Source of the DNA: Plut-88900 sp965116945
GTDB taxonomy: Bacteria > Chloroflexota > Dehalococcoidia > Plut-88900
Length of the DNA stretch: 64,000 nucleotides
NCBI GenBank assembly: GCA_965116945.1
Contig: OZ220734.1
Location: 1,426,001 to 1,490,000 of the forward strand
Direction: 5' to 3'
How positions within the stretch are numbered: position 1 is the stretch's first letter; every line of letters starts with the position of its first letter. A program made the translations under genes and the position numbers. Below, one piece after another: positions 7,556-16,876 of this stretch. The notes below the pieces were generated by a model. That model saw only the letters and a list, made by a program, of their open reading frames with translations, did not search any database and was not told where the DNA came from.

Positions 7556-9133
7556 CTACCCGATCAACCCCTCCCGCCAGTCTCTAATAATCTCCTGCGC
7601 CGCATTGTGTCCCGGCGCCCCCGACACCGAGCCTCCCGGAAACGCTCCCGACCCGCACAGGTACAGGTTCTTCACCGGAGTCCGGTAGTCGGAATAACCC
7701 GCGAAGGGCCTTAGGGAAAACATCTGGTCGGGGGTTATGTCTCCGTGGTGCATCGTGGCCTCGGTCAAATTGAAACGGTCCTCTATGTCCCGGGGCCCGA
7801 ATACCACGTGATCAATCATGATATCGTCAAAATTGGTCATATACTCCCGCAGGTGGTTGAGGCACAGGTCTGAGAGTTCCTGCTTGGAGGACTCGTCGTC
7901 CCAGCTTCCCTCCGCCAGCTCGTAGGGTACGTGTTGGAAATAGCAAGTCATGGCGTGCTTTTCTGGTGGGGCCAGGGAATCGTCTGTCAGGGATTGTATG
8001 TGCAGGAATGTCCAAATCTTGTCCGGAATTTTCCCGTTGAGGGCCTGCACCCGAGACTCCTCTACGAATTCGATCGAAGGCACCAGCCCCAGGAACCCCT
8101 GGTCCCTGGTCCCGACGTCCTCTCCTTCGAAGCATTTCCATTCCGGGCGGCCTTCAAGGGCTACTAACACCTTGGCCCCACTGCCCCTCATCTTCAGGTT
8201 GCCCACTTCACGCTTGATGCTGGGTTGGATATTCTCCCCCGGGACCAGCTTGAGAAATGTCCTCTTGGGGTCGGCGTTGGATGCCACGGCCCGCGCGTGA
8301 ATCCTATCCCCCGATGTCAGCAGAACACCCGTCGCCCGACCGTCCTCCACCAATATCTCCTCGATTTCCACCCCTGTTCTGATCGTCGCACCCCGGTCTC
8401 GGGCCGAAGCGGCCATGGCCTGCGTGATTTGCCCCATGCCTCCACGGCTGAACCCCCAGACGCCCTGCACGCCCGTTGCCTCTGCCATGTTGGCCCACAT
8501 CGCCTTGAACATGTTCCCTTTGCTGAACAGGGAAATGTCATTCCCCGAAGCGGCCAATCCTGTAGCCATGACCCGCACCGCGTCCGACTCGAAGCTGTCC
8601 TTCGCAATATGCCCAGCAGACCCGTACATGATGGTCCGGTAGGCCTCTTCTTCTTCGGGGGTCTTGAACTGCGCGGCCAGTTCGGAAACCGTCGGAGGCT
8701 TCCTTAGGAAATAGGGCCTTATGTACTCTATGTACCGCTGCATGAAGCGTGACAGTTCGAAGAACGCATCAGCGTCCTTCGATGAGAATTTCTCGATCTC
8801 TTGCCTCAACAGATCCGGGTCGTTCCAGGCGCAGAGGTATGACTGATCCGGGAATATGAATGTGTAGGGGGGATCTACGCTGTATGCGTCGTAGCCGTAG
8901 TCGCGCAGCTTCAACTCTTCCACTACCTTGGGCTGGAGCATTCCCAGGAACATTGAAGCCGTGGAGAACCGGAACCCGGGTATCAGTTCCTCCGTCACCG
9001 CCGCCCCACCCACCACATCCCGACGCTCCAGCACCAGCACGTTGATCCCAGCTTCGGCCAGGTACGCGGCTGCGGTCAGGCCATTGTGCCCGGCCCCGAC
9101 TATGATGATGTCGTATTTTGCCTTTTCAGTCAT
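7556..9133 (-). CDS. Phytoene-desaturase-like FAD-dependent oxidoreductase (PYROXD2-like)
   Basis: FAD flavoenzyme of the carotenoid-desaturase/amine-oxidase superfamily. The 525-residue protein opens with a dinucleotide-binding fold, VGAGHNGL at residues 12-19, with an acidic strand-2 end (VLERRDVVGG), and closes with the second FAD motif LYLCGSGAFPGGSVSGAPG. The overall pattern fits the PYROXD2/NAD(P)-FAD family more than true phytoene desaturases. I chose the ATG with GGGGAAAC before it over one 12 bases upstream. It is the last gene of a minus-strand catabolic cluster and follows the YtcJ-like amidohydrolase by only 15 bases. Substrate unknown. Confidence 0.87.
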   Translation of the reverse strand: MTEKAKYDIIIVGAGHNGLTAAAYLAEAGINVLVLERRDVVGGAAVTEELIPGFRFSTASMFLGMLQPKVVEELKLRDYGYDAYSVDPPYTFIFPDQSYLCAWNDPDLLRQEIEKFSSKDADAFFELSRFMQRYIEYIRPYFLRKPPTVSELAAQFKTPEEEEAYRTIMYGSAGHIAKDSFESDAVRVMATGLAASGNDISLFSKGNMFKAMWANMAEATGVQGVWGFSRGGMGQITQAMAASARDRGATIRTGVEIEEILVEDGRATGVLLTSGDRIHARAVASNADPKRTFLKLVPGENIQPSIKREVGNLKMRGSGAKVLVALEGRPEWKCFEGEDVGTRDQGFLGLVPSIEFVEESRVQALNGKIPDKIWTFLHIQSLTDDSLAPPEKHAMTCYFQHVPYELAEGSWDDESSKQELSDLCLNHLREYMTNFDDIMIDHVVFGPRDIEDRFNLTEATMHHGDITPDQMFSLRPFAGYSDYRTPVKNLYLCGSGAFPGGSVSGAPGHNAAQEIIRDWREGLIG

Positions 9134-9148
9134 GTTTCCCCGCATGCT

Positions 9149-10762
9149 CTAGTACCTGCTGTACAGGCACTTGCCGTCCACGTAGGTGCGTTCTACGGCA
9201 ATATCTGTAATGAAATCCGGGATAGCTTCAGTTGGGTCATGCCCCAGGATCACCAGGTCGGCCCGCTTCCCGACCTCTAAAGATCCCACCTCCGACTCCC
9301 TCCTCAACGCCACCGCCCCGTTAATCGTGTACATCTGCAACGCTTCCGTAGGTGTAACAGCCTCTTCGGTTGAGACCGCTTCCCCGGTCCTCTGAGTCAC
9401 CCTGTTAACTGCCGCCCGAATCCCGACTAAAGGGTCCAGGGGCGCACACGGGTTGTCCGATCCCCCCGCCACCGTTAACCCCGCATCCATCATGCTCCGA
9501 TACGGCTCGATCCCGAACGTCCTTCCCAGCTCTTTGGCCCGTATTGCCTGCCTGTCAGCCCACGTGAAGATGAACGGAGGTTGCACGGATGCAATCACAC
9601 CCAGAGACTTAGCCCTGTCAATCTGCTCTCGGGTTGGCATTGTGAAATGCTCGATGCGGAACCGAGGGTCCGAGGCCGGCTTCTCCCGGAGCGCTTTCTC
9701 AAATGACTCCAATGCTTGCTCTATTGCCCAGGGCCCGAGACAGTGGATTATCACCTGCATTCCCAGCCGGTGCGCAGAAAGCACTAGATCGTCAGCCTCC
9801 TCCTGTGAATAGTAAATAGACCCAACCCGTTCCATCTCTCCATTGTCGTGACACTGGAAATTCGCCGCATCCGGGAACACCGGGTCCATGAAGATCTTGA
9901 GTGTTCCGCCCCGCAGCCTGTCTGAGGTGTCCTCTATCCCCAACTCACCCCGTGAAGCTTCCTCGGGCGCTTTGAAGAAGGTGAGTCCACCCAACTGCTG
10001 TCGGAGGGCAATGGGAATCTTGCCCTGTTCATCCGCGAGTTTGTAGAGGCGCGCCGCGTCCGGTGTAACCAGCGCTTCTCCCACGGAAGTAATCCCCAAC
10101 GACAGATGCTTCATCGAGTTCCGGTAGACGAATTCCGCGCCCCTCTCGCCATGCCGATCGACGTGGTCTTTCAGGCACAGCGAATGGACGGGGTCCATGG
10201 CCCGTTCCCACAGTTCGCCCGACGGCCTCCCCTGGCTGTCCTTCAGTACTTCTCCGCCCCGAGGGTCGGGCGTGTCGGCGTCAATGCCACCAAGCTGCAT
10301 CGCCATCGAGTTCGCATAGCAGCTGTGATGGGACCCGTCCATGATGCACACGGGATTGTCCGGCGCCGCATCGTCCAGGTCGTCACGCGTCAGGTTCCGG
10401 TCCTCCCGCACGTAGCTCCCGTCGAACCCCCACCCGAAAATCCACTGACCCGGTAGAGCAGCTCCCGCCGCCCGAGCTATCGCCTCTTTGATACCGGCAA
10501 TGCTCCCGTGAGGCGGAGTCCAGCAATCGACCGCAACCGGATCGAAGACCGTGGCTGAGAAATGGTTGTGCGGGTCTACGAACCCCGGAATAAGTGTGCG
10601 TCCCGCCAGGGGCACGACTATCGTATCCTCAGACACCATGCCCGAGACCCGAGCCGTAGCTCCGACGGCAGCTATCTTGCCGTCCTTGACCGCCAGGGCC
10701 TCAGCACGGGTCCCGGAGCGGTCCATGGTCATCACGTTACCGCCGAGGAAAACAAGGTCCAT
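9149..10762 (-). CDS. Amidohydrolase family protein, YtcJ-like (amidohydrolase 3)
   Basis: Metal-dependent hydrolase with a composite domain: an N-terminal beta-sandwich (NVMTMDRSGTRAEALAV), then the TIM barrel starting GFVDPHNHFS, where the HxH-type ligands lie, and a C-terminal sandwich closing strand (GKRADLVILG). The 537-residue length is normal for YtcJ-like enzymes that cleave amides, formamides or related bonds. The GGSDNPCAPLDPLVGI segment supplies the expected late Asp. Packed between the PPOX-fold gene and the FAD oxidoreductase, suggesting sequential catabolism of one class of compound. Confidence 0.9.
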   Translation of the reverse strand: MDLVFLGGNVMTMDRSGTRAEALAVKDGKIAAVGATARVSGMVSEDTIVVPLAGRTLIPGFVDPHNHFSATVFDPVAVDCWTPPHGSIAGIKEAIARAAGAALPGQWIFGWGFDGSYVREDRNLTRDDLDDAAPDNPVCIMDGSHHSCYANSMAMQLGGIDADTPDPRGGEVLKDSQGRPSGELWERAMDPVHSLCLKDHVDRHGERGAEFVYRNSMKHLSLGITSVGEALVTPDAARLYKLADEQGKIPIALRQQLGGLTFFKAPEEASRGELGIEDTSDRLRGGTLKIFMDPVFPDAANFQCHDNGEMERVGSIYYSQEEADDLVLSAHRLGMQVIIHCLGPWAIEQALESFEKALREKPASDPRFRIEHFTMPTREQIDRAKSLGVIASVQPPFIFTWADRQAIRAKELGRTFGIEPYRSMMDAGLTVAGGSDNPCAPLDPLVGIRAAVNRVTQRTGEAVSTEEAVTPTEALQMYTINGAVALRRESEVGSLEVGKRADLVILGHDPTEAIPDFITDIAVERTYVDGKCLYSRY

Positions 10763-10801
10763 TTCGGGGCCTCCCGGAAATCTAAGGGTGTTTAGCGAAC
10801 T

Positions 10802-11218
10802 CTATCTGCCGCTGAGGCCGTGGTATTCGATGAACCTGGTTGGCTTCACCCGAATATTCGCCGATTCCGCTTCCTGCGGCCGGTTTCCCAGGTACCTGTT
10901 TGCACCATCTTCTCCTAGATACGCAGTCGCAATGCCCTTAATGGTATCCAACGAGTGCACAAACTCCAGCCGCGCTATTCCCCGCACCATCACTGCGTAG
11001 TAGGGAGTCTCTCTCTGGTCGAACACCAACATCACGTTCTCGTTGTTCTGGATGTTCTTGTACTTTTGGGACCCCAGTCCCGTGGACATGATGAACTCGC
11101 CGTCCTGGTACAGGCACCACATGGGAATCGAGTGAGGGCGGCCCTTTGAGTCGACGGTCGACAGTACTCCTACTTGCACCTTTTTCAGAAAGTCCTCGAT
11201 CTCTTTCGATGGCTGCAT
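10802..11218 (-). CDS. Pyridoxamine 5'-phosphate oxidase-fold flavin/F420 protein
   Basis: A 138-residue split-barrel protein. It shows the family opening LKKVQVGVLSTVDSKGRPHSIPMWCLYQDGE (here spanning about residues 9-40) and the short RGIARLEF strand. These proteins bind FMN, F420 or haem and reduce small organic substrates or detoxify. The product is small and single-domain, as expected. It lies 39 bases before the YtcJ-like gene and 50 bases after the amidohydrolase gene, all on the minus strand, and probably belongs to that catabolic unit. Confidence 0.85.
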   Translation of the reverse strand: MQPSKEIEDFLKKVQVGVLSTVDSKGRPHSIPMWCLYQDGEFIMSTGLGSQKYKNIQNNENVMLVFDQRETPYYAVMVRGIARLEFVHSLDTIKGIATAYLGEDGANRYLGNRPQEAESANIRVKPTRFIEYHGLSGR

Positions 11219-11268
11219 ACCTGCTTACCTCTCAATCTTCTCTTATTGTGGAGTGGTGTCCTGGAGTG

Positions 11269-12402
11269 TCATGACAACGAGAATCCGTAGAGTCTCGCCG
11301 CATTGCCCGCCACGATCTTCCGTTTCTCATCTTCCGGAATGTCCTTGAATATCCGCTCGATCACCTCCCGGGAGTGGGGGAATGTCCCTTCGTCGTGGGG
11401 GTAATCGCTCCCCCACATCAGGCAGTCCGACCCCGTGATCTCCCGTGTCAACAGCCCGGCCAGATCATCCCCGAAAGTGGCGTAGCCCTGCCGCTTGAAG
11501 TAATCGCTAGGAGGCAGTTCCAAGTGGGGTACCGCCCACATGTGGCGTTTTTCGTGCAGCTCGTCCAGGCATTGCAGGACCCAGGCTAGCCACCCCACCC
11601 CCGACTCCACGAGCACGAAGTTCATGTTTGGGTGCCGACCCAACACGTTGGAGGCTATCAGCATGACGGTCGGGCCTATGGCCGCTGCCATTCCCGTGAT
11701 GCTGGCCAGATGGTCTTCCCCCACCCCTGTGGCAAATTCATACTGGTCTCTTGCAGCATCCGAAGCCGGGTCCGGACCCGACGTGAAAACGTGGAAGGCC
11801 AAGGGAATGCCCAGTTCTTCCGCTGTGTCCCAGAACGGTTCGTAGTCGGGGTGGTTGTAAGGCTTGGTAGGCATGTTGCAGGGCAGGGACAGGCTCTTAT
11901 ATCCCATCTTCGCTACACGTTTGGACTCAGCAATCGCATCCTCCACATTCAGCATGGGAATCTCGGCGGTTATGGCGAAGGTGTCGTTGTGCTTACCAAA
12001 CACCTCGTGATGGTAATCGTTGTATAGCTCCGCCAGGGCTTTTTGGTAGGCAGCATCCGGCGACGCGAACATCTTGAACACCGCCTGGGGATAGATAACC
12101 TCCGCGCTGACCCCGTCCTTAGCCAGGTCTTCCCTTCGCAGTTCGACATCCATGCCCCCCTCCCGATGCTGTTGCCTCCCGAGGTCCTCGCCATCCCGCC
12201 AGTACCTCTGCATGTCATCTTCATTCAACGGGTTGGGAGCGTGGATCGGAAAGGGTGGCTGGCCCTCGAAGATCATGTATCTTTCCCCGTCTATGGTCTC
12301 TTCGTGGGGCGCCCGTTCCCGGTACTCGACCGGGAGTCTTGCATATATTTCGGCCGGTTCGTTGCTGTGCGAATCAGCCGATATAACCTTGTAGCCCGAC
12401 AT
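11269..12402 (-). CDS. Amidohydrolase family 2 protein (first of a tandem pair)
   Basis: TIM-barrel metal hydrolase or decarboxylase of the amidohydrolase_2 (ACMSD-like) family, 377 residues. The N-terminal ISADSHSNEP replaces the usual D-x-H-x-H and keeps a Asp and His at the metal site. The C-terminal GSDYPHDEGTFPHS gives the late Asp-His pair. It is strikingly similar to the next gene upstream (same start, same GSDYPH end, same KRKIVAGNAARLYGF close), so the two arose by tandem duplication. Substrate is unknown; ring-cleavage products are typical for the family. Confidence 0.88.
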   Translation of the reverse strand: MSGYKVISADSHSNEPAEIYARLPVEYRERAPHEETIDGERYMIFEGQPPFPIHAPNPLNEDDMQRYWRDGEDLGRQQHREGGMDVELRREDLAKDGVSAEVIYPQAVFKMFASPDAAYQKALAELYNDYHHEVFGKHNDTFAITAEIPMLNVEDAIAESKRVAKMGYKSLSLPCNMPTKPYNHPDYEPFWDTAEELGIPLAFHVFTSGPDPASDAARDQYEFATGVGEDHLASITGMAAAIGPTVMLIASNVLGRHPNMNFVLVESGVGWLAWVLQCLDELHEKRHMWAVPHLELPPSDYFKRQGYATFGDDLAGLLTREITGSDCLMWGSDYPHDEGTFPHSREVIERIFKDIPEDEKRKIVAGNAARLYGFSLS

Positions 12403-12424
12403 CTTTCCTCCTGGTAACTGGCCT

Positions 12425-13570
12425 TTAGTTCACCGAGAATCCGTAAAGCTTGGCCGCATTCTCCCCGACTATTTTGCGCTTCTCATCCTCAGGCACGTCC
12501 TCGAAAGTCCGCTCGATTACTTCACGGGAGTGGGGGAACGTACCCTCGTCGTGGGGATAGTCACTGCCCCACATCAGGTTCTCCACCCCGATTACGTGTC
12601 GAGTCATCAGCCCCACGTGGTCGTCCCCGAAGGTCGCGTATCCCTGCCGATGGAAATACTCGCTCGGCTTCATGTTCAGCTTGGGCTGGGCCCACATATG
12701 CCGCTTGATCTGCATTTCGTCCAACGTCTGCAGCACCCATGCCAGCCACCCCACTCCTCCCTCCACCAGCACGAACTTCATATCAGGGTGATTTTGCAGC
12801 GCACCCGACGCCACCAGGAGCGTCAGCGGGTTCATTGCGTGGGCCATGTCTATGATTTCAGTGAACAGGTCTTCTCCCGGGCCGCCTGCTATTCTGCCGG
12901 TCCGAGGCTGGTCGCTCGGGCCCTTGGTGAATACGTGGAATGCCACCGGCACGCCGGTATCTTCGGCCACGTCCCAGAACGGGTCGTAGTCCGGGAAGTT
13001 ATAGGGAAGCAGGGGCATGCTTATTGGCACAGAGAATGACCGCCCCCCCAGCCCCGCAACCCGCTTCGCTTCTTCGATTGCGATGCCGATATCAACCATC
13101 GGCAGCAGCGCCGACGTCACGAACTTGTCTGAATGCCCGCCGAATATCTCGTGATACCAGTCGTTGTAAAGCCCCGTCAGGGCTTTCTGGAACCTCGGGT
13201 CCGGCGAGGCAAAAGCCTTGAATATTCCCTGTGGATAGATAACCTCTCCCGACACCCCGTCCTCCCGCAGATCAGAGAGCCTGACAGGAATGTCGATTCC
13301 CCCGGCAAGGTCATTCGGGTTGCTTGCGATGAGTTCCCGCCCCTCCTCAGTGTCCCTGAAGAACCGGCGCATATCCTCTTCCGTTAGGGGATTCGGAGCG
13401 TCCAGCGGCATGTCCCCCGCCCCCTCGATCCTGAGGTATCGATGCCCGTCCTTCATCACCTCCCGAGGGGCTCGGGAGCGGTACTCCTCGGGCAGGCGTT
13501 CATACAGCTCTACGGGCTCATTGGCATGAGAGTCTGCAGATATCACCATGTAGTCTGCCATTTCACCCAT
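12425..13570 (-). CDS. Amidohydrolase family 2 protein (second of a tandem pair)
   Basis: Sister of the preceding gene: ISADSHANEP at the N-terminus and GSDYPHDEGTFPHS near the C-terminus are the metal-ligand segments. The start is placed at the ATG beginning MGEMADYM, preceded by GGTGGGGGAAAATA; a start three codons later would align best with the sister protein. First gene of the five-gene minus-strand catabolic cluster (13,570 to 7,556). Divergent from selA, with a short promoter space of about 90 bases. Confidence 0.87.
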   Translation of the reverse strand: MGEMADYMVISADSHANEPVELYERLPEEYRSRAPREVMKDGHRYLRIEGAGDMPLDAPNPLTEEDMRRFFRDTEEGRELIASNPNDLAGGIDIPVRLSDLREDGVSGEVIYPQGIFKAFASPDPRFQKALTGLYNDWYHEIFGGHSDKFVTSALLPMVDIGIAIEEAKRVAGLGGRSFSVPISMPLLPYNFPDYDPFWDVAEDTGVPVAFHVFTKGPSDQPRTGRIAGGPGEDLFTEIIDMAHAMNPLTLLVASGALQNHPDMKFVLVEGGVGWLAWVLQTLDEMQIKRHMWAQPKLNMKPSEYFHRQGYATFGDDHVGLMTRHVIGVENLMWGSDYPHDEGTFPHSREVIERTFEDVPEDEKRKIVGENAAKLYGFSVN

Positions 13571-13662
13571 TATTTTCCCCCACCTTGGGTAAGACACTCC
13601 CCGTTCAGCCGATTGTACCAGCCTTCAAACCCATCGTGCTAAAATCGCTTCACGGTGTCAGA

Positions 13663-15057
13663 ATGGTAGTTACTGGCAACAACAAGCTTCGGGAACTCCC
13701 GAGTGTCGACAGGATCCTCGCTGCAGAGGAGTGCCGAGTCCTCGTCCGGGCCTATTCCCACAACGCACTGGTCACCCTAGCCCGAGACTCCCTCCGGTCC
13801 GCCCGGGAGAGCATTTCCCGCGGATGCCCTGTTCCCTCCCTCCAATCCCTAGTCGAGGAAATTGAAAACAGGGCACGAGCCCTCTGGCAGCCCTCGCCCC
13901 GACAGGTCATCAACGCAACCGGCGTGATTATCCACACCAATCTTGGTAGAGCCCCGCTCAGTGCGGAAGCGGCGCAAGCGGCATTGCAAGCATCAGCCGG
14001 CTATTCCGATCTCGAAATTGACCTTGAAAAGGGCGAGCGGGGCGGAAGGGACGCAACCCTCAAATCCCTCGTGACCCGGCTGACCGGCGCCGAGTCAGCG
14101 CTTGCCGTGAATAACAACGCCTCTGCTCTTCACCTGATCCTCAGCGTTCTGGCCCTCGGCAGGGACGTCATTGTGAGCCGTGGTGAGGCAGTGGAAATCG
14201 GCGGTGGCGTTCGAGTTCCCGACATCATGAAGGCCAGCGGCGCTCGCCTCGCCGAAGTGGGCACCACCAACCGCACCTACCTTTCCGACTACCAAAACGC
14301 TATTAACGAAAACACTGCTCTCCTACTCAAGGTACACACCAGCAACTTCAAGGTAATCGGCTTCACTCAATCTCCCGATACCCGAGACCTTGCGAATCTC
14401 GCTCGCGAAGCTGGCATTCCGCTCGTACACGACGTCGGTAGCGGTTGCCTGGTCGATACTCGGACCTTTGGCCTCTCCGTAGAACCTAGGCCCCAGGACA
14501 GCATCTCCGATGGGGCAGACTTGGTGGCTTTCTCAGGCGATAAACTTCTCGGTGGGCCACAGGCGGGAATCATAGCTGGCCGTGAGGACCTCGTGTCTCA
14601 GCTATCCCGTAACCCGCTGGCCCGCGCCACCCGGATAGATAAGATGACCATGGCCGCTCTTACCGCCACCCTCCTCCACTACCTGAAAGAAGAGCACCTC
14701 GATAAAGTCCCTGTCTGGCGGATGGTTTCAATGTCGCCGGAGACGGTCCGATCTCGGGCGCAGGGCTGGCAGGAACAGGTGGGTCGGGGCTCTGCAGTCG
14801 TAGAGACTCAATCAACCATAGGCGGTGGGAGCCTACCCGGCGACACCCTTCCTTCCTTTGCTTTACGAATTAGTCCCACCACAGGCAGATCGGTGGACTC
14901 CCTCGCATACGCCCTCCGCACCGCTCATTCACCCGTCATTAGCCGCATCGACGCAGATGCGGTACTCTTGGATCCCCGTACTGTTCTCCCTGAACAGGAA
15001 GACGCGCTCATTGATACCGTAACCAGTGCCCTGTCTGCTGCCCCGACTAGCCAATGA
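13663..15057 (+). CDS. selA: L-seryl-tRNA(Sec) selenium transferase
   Basis: PLP enzyme that converts Ser-tRNA(Sec) to Sec-tRNA(Sec) using selenophosphate. From the chosen ATG (product MVVTGNNK...) the protein has 464 residues, like known SelA. The Schiff-base lysine is Lys294 in FSGDKLLGGPQAG, almost the same number as the E. coli residue. RQVINATGVIIHTNLGRAPL and VHDVGSGCLV are also diagnostic. The frame continues 26 residues upstream but that part looks non-coding. It overlaps the next gene by ATGA. No tRNA-Sec, selB, selD or selenoprotein was seen here. Confidence 0.93.
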   Translation: MVVTGNNKLRELPSVDRILAAEECRVLVRAYSHNALVTLARDSLRSARESISRGCPVPSLQSLVEEIENRARALWQPSPRQVINATGVIIHTNLGRAPLSAEAAQAALQASAGYSDLEIDLEKGERGGRDATLKSLVTRLTGAESALAVNNNASALHLILSVLALGRDVIVSRGEAVEIGGGVRVPDIMKASGARLAEVGTTNRTYLSDYQNAINENTALLLKVHTSNFKVIGFTQSPDTRDLANLAREAGIPLVHDVGSGCLVDTRTFGLSVEPRPQDSISDGADLVAFSGDKLLGGPQAGIIAGREDLVSQLSRNPLARATRIDKMTMAALTATLLHYLKEEHLDKVPVWRMVSMSPETVRSRAQGWQEQVGRGSAVVETQSTIGGGSLPGDTLPSFALRISPTTGRSVDSLAYALRTAHSPVISRIDADAVLLDPRTVLPEQEDALIDTVTSALSAAPTSQ

Positions 15058-15443
15058 AACCCGCGCTGAGGTCCACCGAGACGTATCGCTGCCTGACCTG
15101 CGGGGCATCCCGGGTTGAGGGGGTGGGGTGGGGCCAGAGACAGGAAGAATGCCAGGCATGCGGGGGATCGGCGTTCCTTGTTGGCGCCCTGGACCCGCCT
15201 CCGCTAGAGGTGCACCTTCGCCATATGCGGGTCGAAGAGGCGCTTATCAAGCTGGACAAGTACCTGGACACAGCCTTCGTTTCAGGGCTGCATCACGTGC
15301 GCATAGTCCATGGCAAGGGTCAGGGCAAGGTCCGTAGTGCAGTATTGGAGTGGGTCGAAGGGCATCCCCTTGTGGATTCCCACCGGGGCGCAGAGCTGGA
15401 AGAAGGCGGGTGGGGGGTTACGTTGGTAACGTTAGCTCACTAA
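15054..15443 (+). CDS. Zinc-ribbon plus Smr-domain protein
   Basis: A 129-residue fusion. Residues about 8-42 hold two CxxC pairs (YRCLTCGASR and ECQACGGSAF), a small zinc ribbon. Residues about 52-128 are a Smr (small MutS-related) domain with the LRHMRVEEAL opening, VRIVHGKGQGKVR core and a closing GGWGVTLVTL strand. Smr domains bind or nick nucleic acids, and some rescue or cleave mRNA at stalled ribosomes. Translation is coupled to selA by the ATGA overlap. The usual HxDLRG of nicking Smr domains is degenerate here (VHLRHM), so nuclease activity is uncertain. Confidence 0.82.
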   Translation: MKPALRSTETYRCLTCGASRVEGVGWGQRQEECQACGGSAFLVGALDPPPLEVHLRHMRVEEALIKLDKYLDTAFVSGLHHVRIVHGKGQGKVRSAVLEWVEGHPLVDSHRGAELEEGGWGVTLVTLAH

Positions 15444-15462
15444 AGGCAAGGTGGTTGGGGTA

Positions 15463-16800
15463 ATGGTTGGTCAGCGAAAGGACTTGTTCGACGCATCCAC
15501 CGAAGCGCAGCTCGCCCGTGACGCTCCATTGGCCGCGCGCATGAGGCCCCTAACCTTCGACGAATACGTCGGGCAGGAACACCTCATCGGCAGGGGTCGG
15601 GCCCTGCGGGCCAGCATAGATGCCGATCGACTCCCTTCTATAGTCCTGTGGGGACCACCGGGCAGCGGGAAGACTACCCTCGCCCGACTAATCGCATCCC
15701 GGACGCAGGCCAGCTTCAAGCAGGTCAGCGCGGTCGGGTCCGGGGTGGCGGAACTCAGGCAGGTCATTAAGGATGCCAAAGAGCTACGAGGCATGTACCG
15801 CCGCAACACTATCCTGTTCATTGACGAAATCCACCGCTTTAACAAGGCACAGCAGGATGTCGTCCTTCCCCACGTCGAAGACGGAACCGTAACCCTAATC
15901 GGCGCCACTACCGAAAACCCCTCGTTCGAGGTAATAGCCCCTCTTCTTTCCCGCTGCCGGGTCTTCACCCTGAAACCCCTGGACGAGACCCAGGTCCGGA
16001 CCATTGTCCAACGAGCCCTGACCGACGAGAAAAGAGGGTTAGGTCGGGAGAACGTTGACCTTGAACCCGACGCCCTTGACCGTCTCGTCGACCTGTCCGG
16101 CAACGACGCCCGCATCGCCCTAAACACCCTTGAGCTCGCCGTATCTGTTGCCAACGCCAACAACACTTCCACCATAGATGTAGAGGCTATAGACGACGCC
16201 CTGCAACGTCGTTCACCCAGGTACGACAAGAGCGGTGACCAGCACTACGACACCATTTCCGCCTTCATCAAGTCGCTCCGGGGCTCGGACCCTGATGCTG
16301 CGCTCTATTGGATGTCCCGGATGATAGAAGCCGGCGAAGACCCGCTGTTCATCGTCCGCCGCATGGTCATCCTTGCCGCAGAGGACGTGGGCCTCGCCGA
16401 TCCACAGGCCCTTGTCGTAGCGGTCGCAGCCCAGCAGGCGGTCCACTTCGTCGGCATGCCCGAGGGGTTTATTCCCATGGCTGAGGCGGCTGTTTACCTC
16501 GCAACTGCTCCCAAGAGCAACTCCTCCTACGCAGCCTATTTGGAAGCCCGAAAGGACGCCGAGAACACCCACCACCTCCCTGTTCCCCTCCACCTGCGAA
16601 ATGCGACCACAGGACTAATGCGGGCCTCGGGCTACGGCAAGGGCTACAAGTACGCCCACGACTACGAGGGGCACGTCGTAGAGCAGGAACACCTGCCGGA
16701 TGAAATCAAGGGTAGGAAATACTATGAGCCGTCGGGGCAAGGCTTTGAAGTCGAGATTGAGAAGAGGCTCAGGAACAACAAGACCTCGCCTAATACGTGA
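15463..16800 (+). CDS. rarA: Replication-associated recombination protein A (RarA/MgsA AAA+ ATPase)
   Basis: AAA+ ATPase that acts at stalled replication forks, related to clamp-loader subunits. Walker A is WGPPGSGKTTLARL and Walker B ILFIDEIHRFNKAQQD, followed by sensor 1 GATTENPSFEV. The C-terminal tetramer domain (AAEDVGLADPQAL, PKSNSSYAAY, GYGKGYKYAHDY) is complete. About 445 residues from the ATG beginning MVGQRKD; a GTG four codons earlier is also possible. It follows the Smr gene by about 20 bases on the same strand. Confidence 0.95.
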   Translation: MVGQRKDLFDASTEAQLARDAPLAARMRPLTFDEYVGQEHLIGRGRALRASIDADRLPSIVLWGPPGSGKTTLARLIASRTQASFKQVSAVGSGVAELRQVIKDAKELRGMYRRNTILFIDEIHRFNKAQQDVVLPHVEDGTVTLIGATTENPSFEVIAPLLSRCRVFTLKPLDETQVRTIVQRALTDEKRGLGRENVDLEPDALDRLVDLSGNDARIALNTLELAVSVANANNTSTIDVEAIDDALQRRSPRYDKSGDQHYDTISAFIKSLRGSDPDAALYWMSRMIEAGEDPLFIVRRMVILAAEDVGLADPQALVVAVAAQQAVHFVGMPEGFIPMAEAAVYLATAPKSNSSYAAYLEARKDAENTHHLPVPLHLRNATTGLMRASGYGKGYKYAHDYEGHVVEQEHLPDEIKGRKYYEPSGQGFEVEIEKRLRNNKTSPNT

Positions 16801-16876
16801 TTCACGAGGAGTGGGGGAGCCGGGGGTGGGGAGGCCGGGCAGGAGTAAAGTCGGAGTTAGTTAGCCTAGTTCACCG

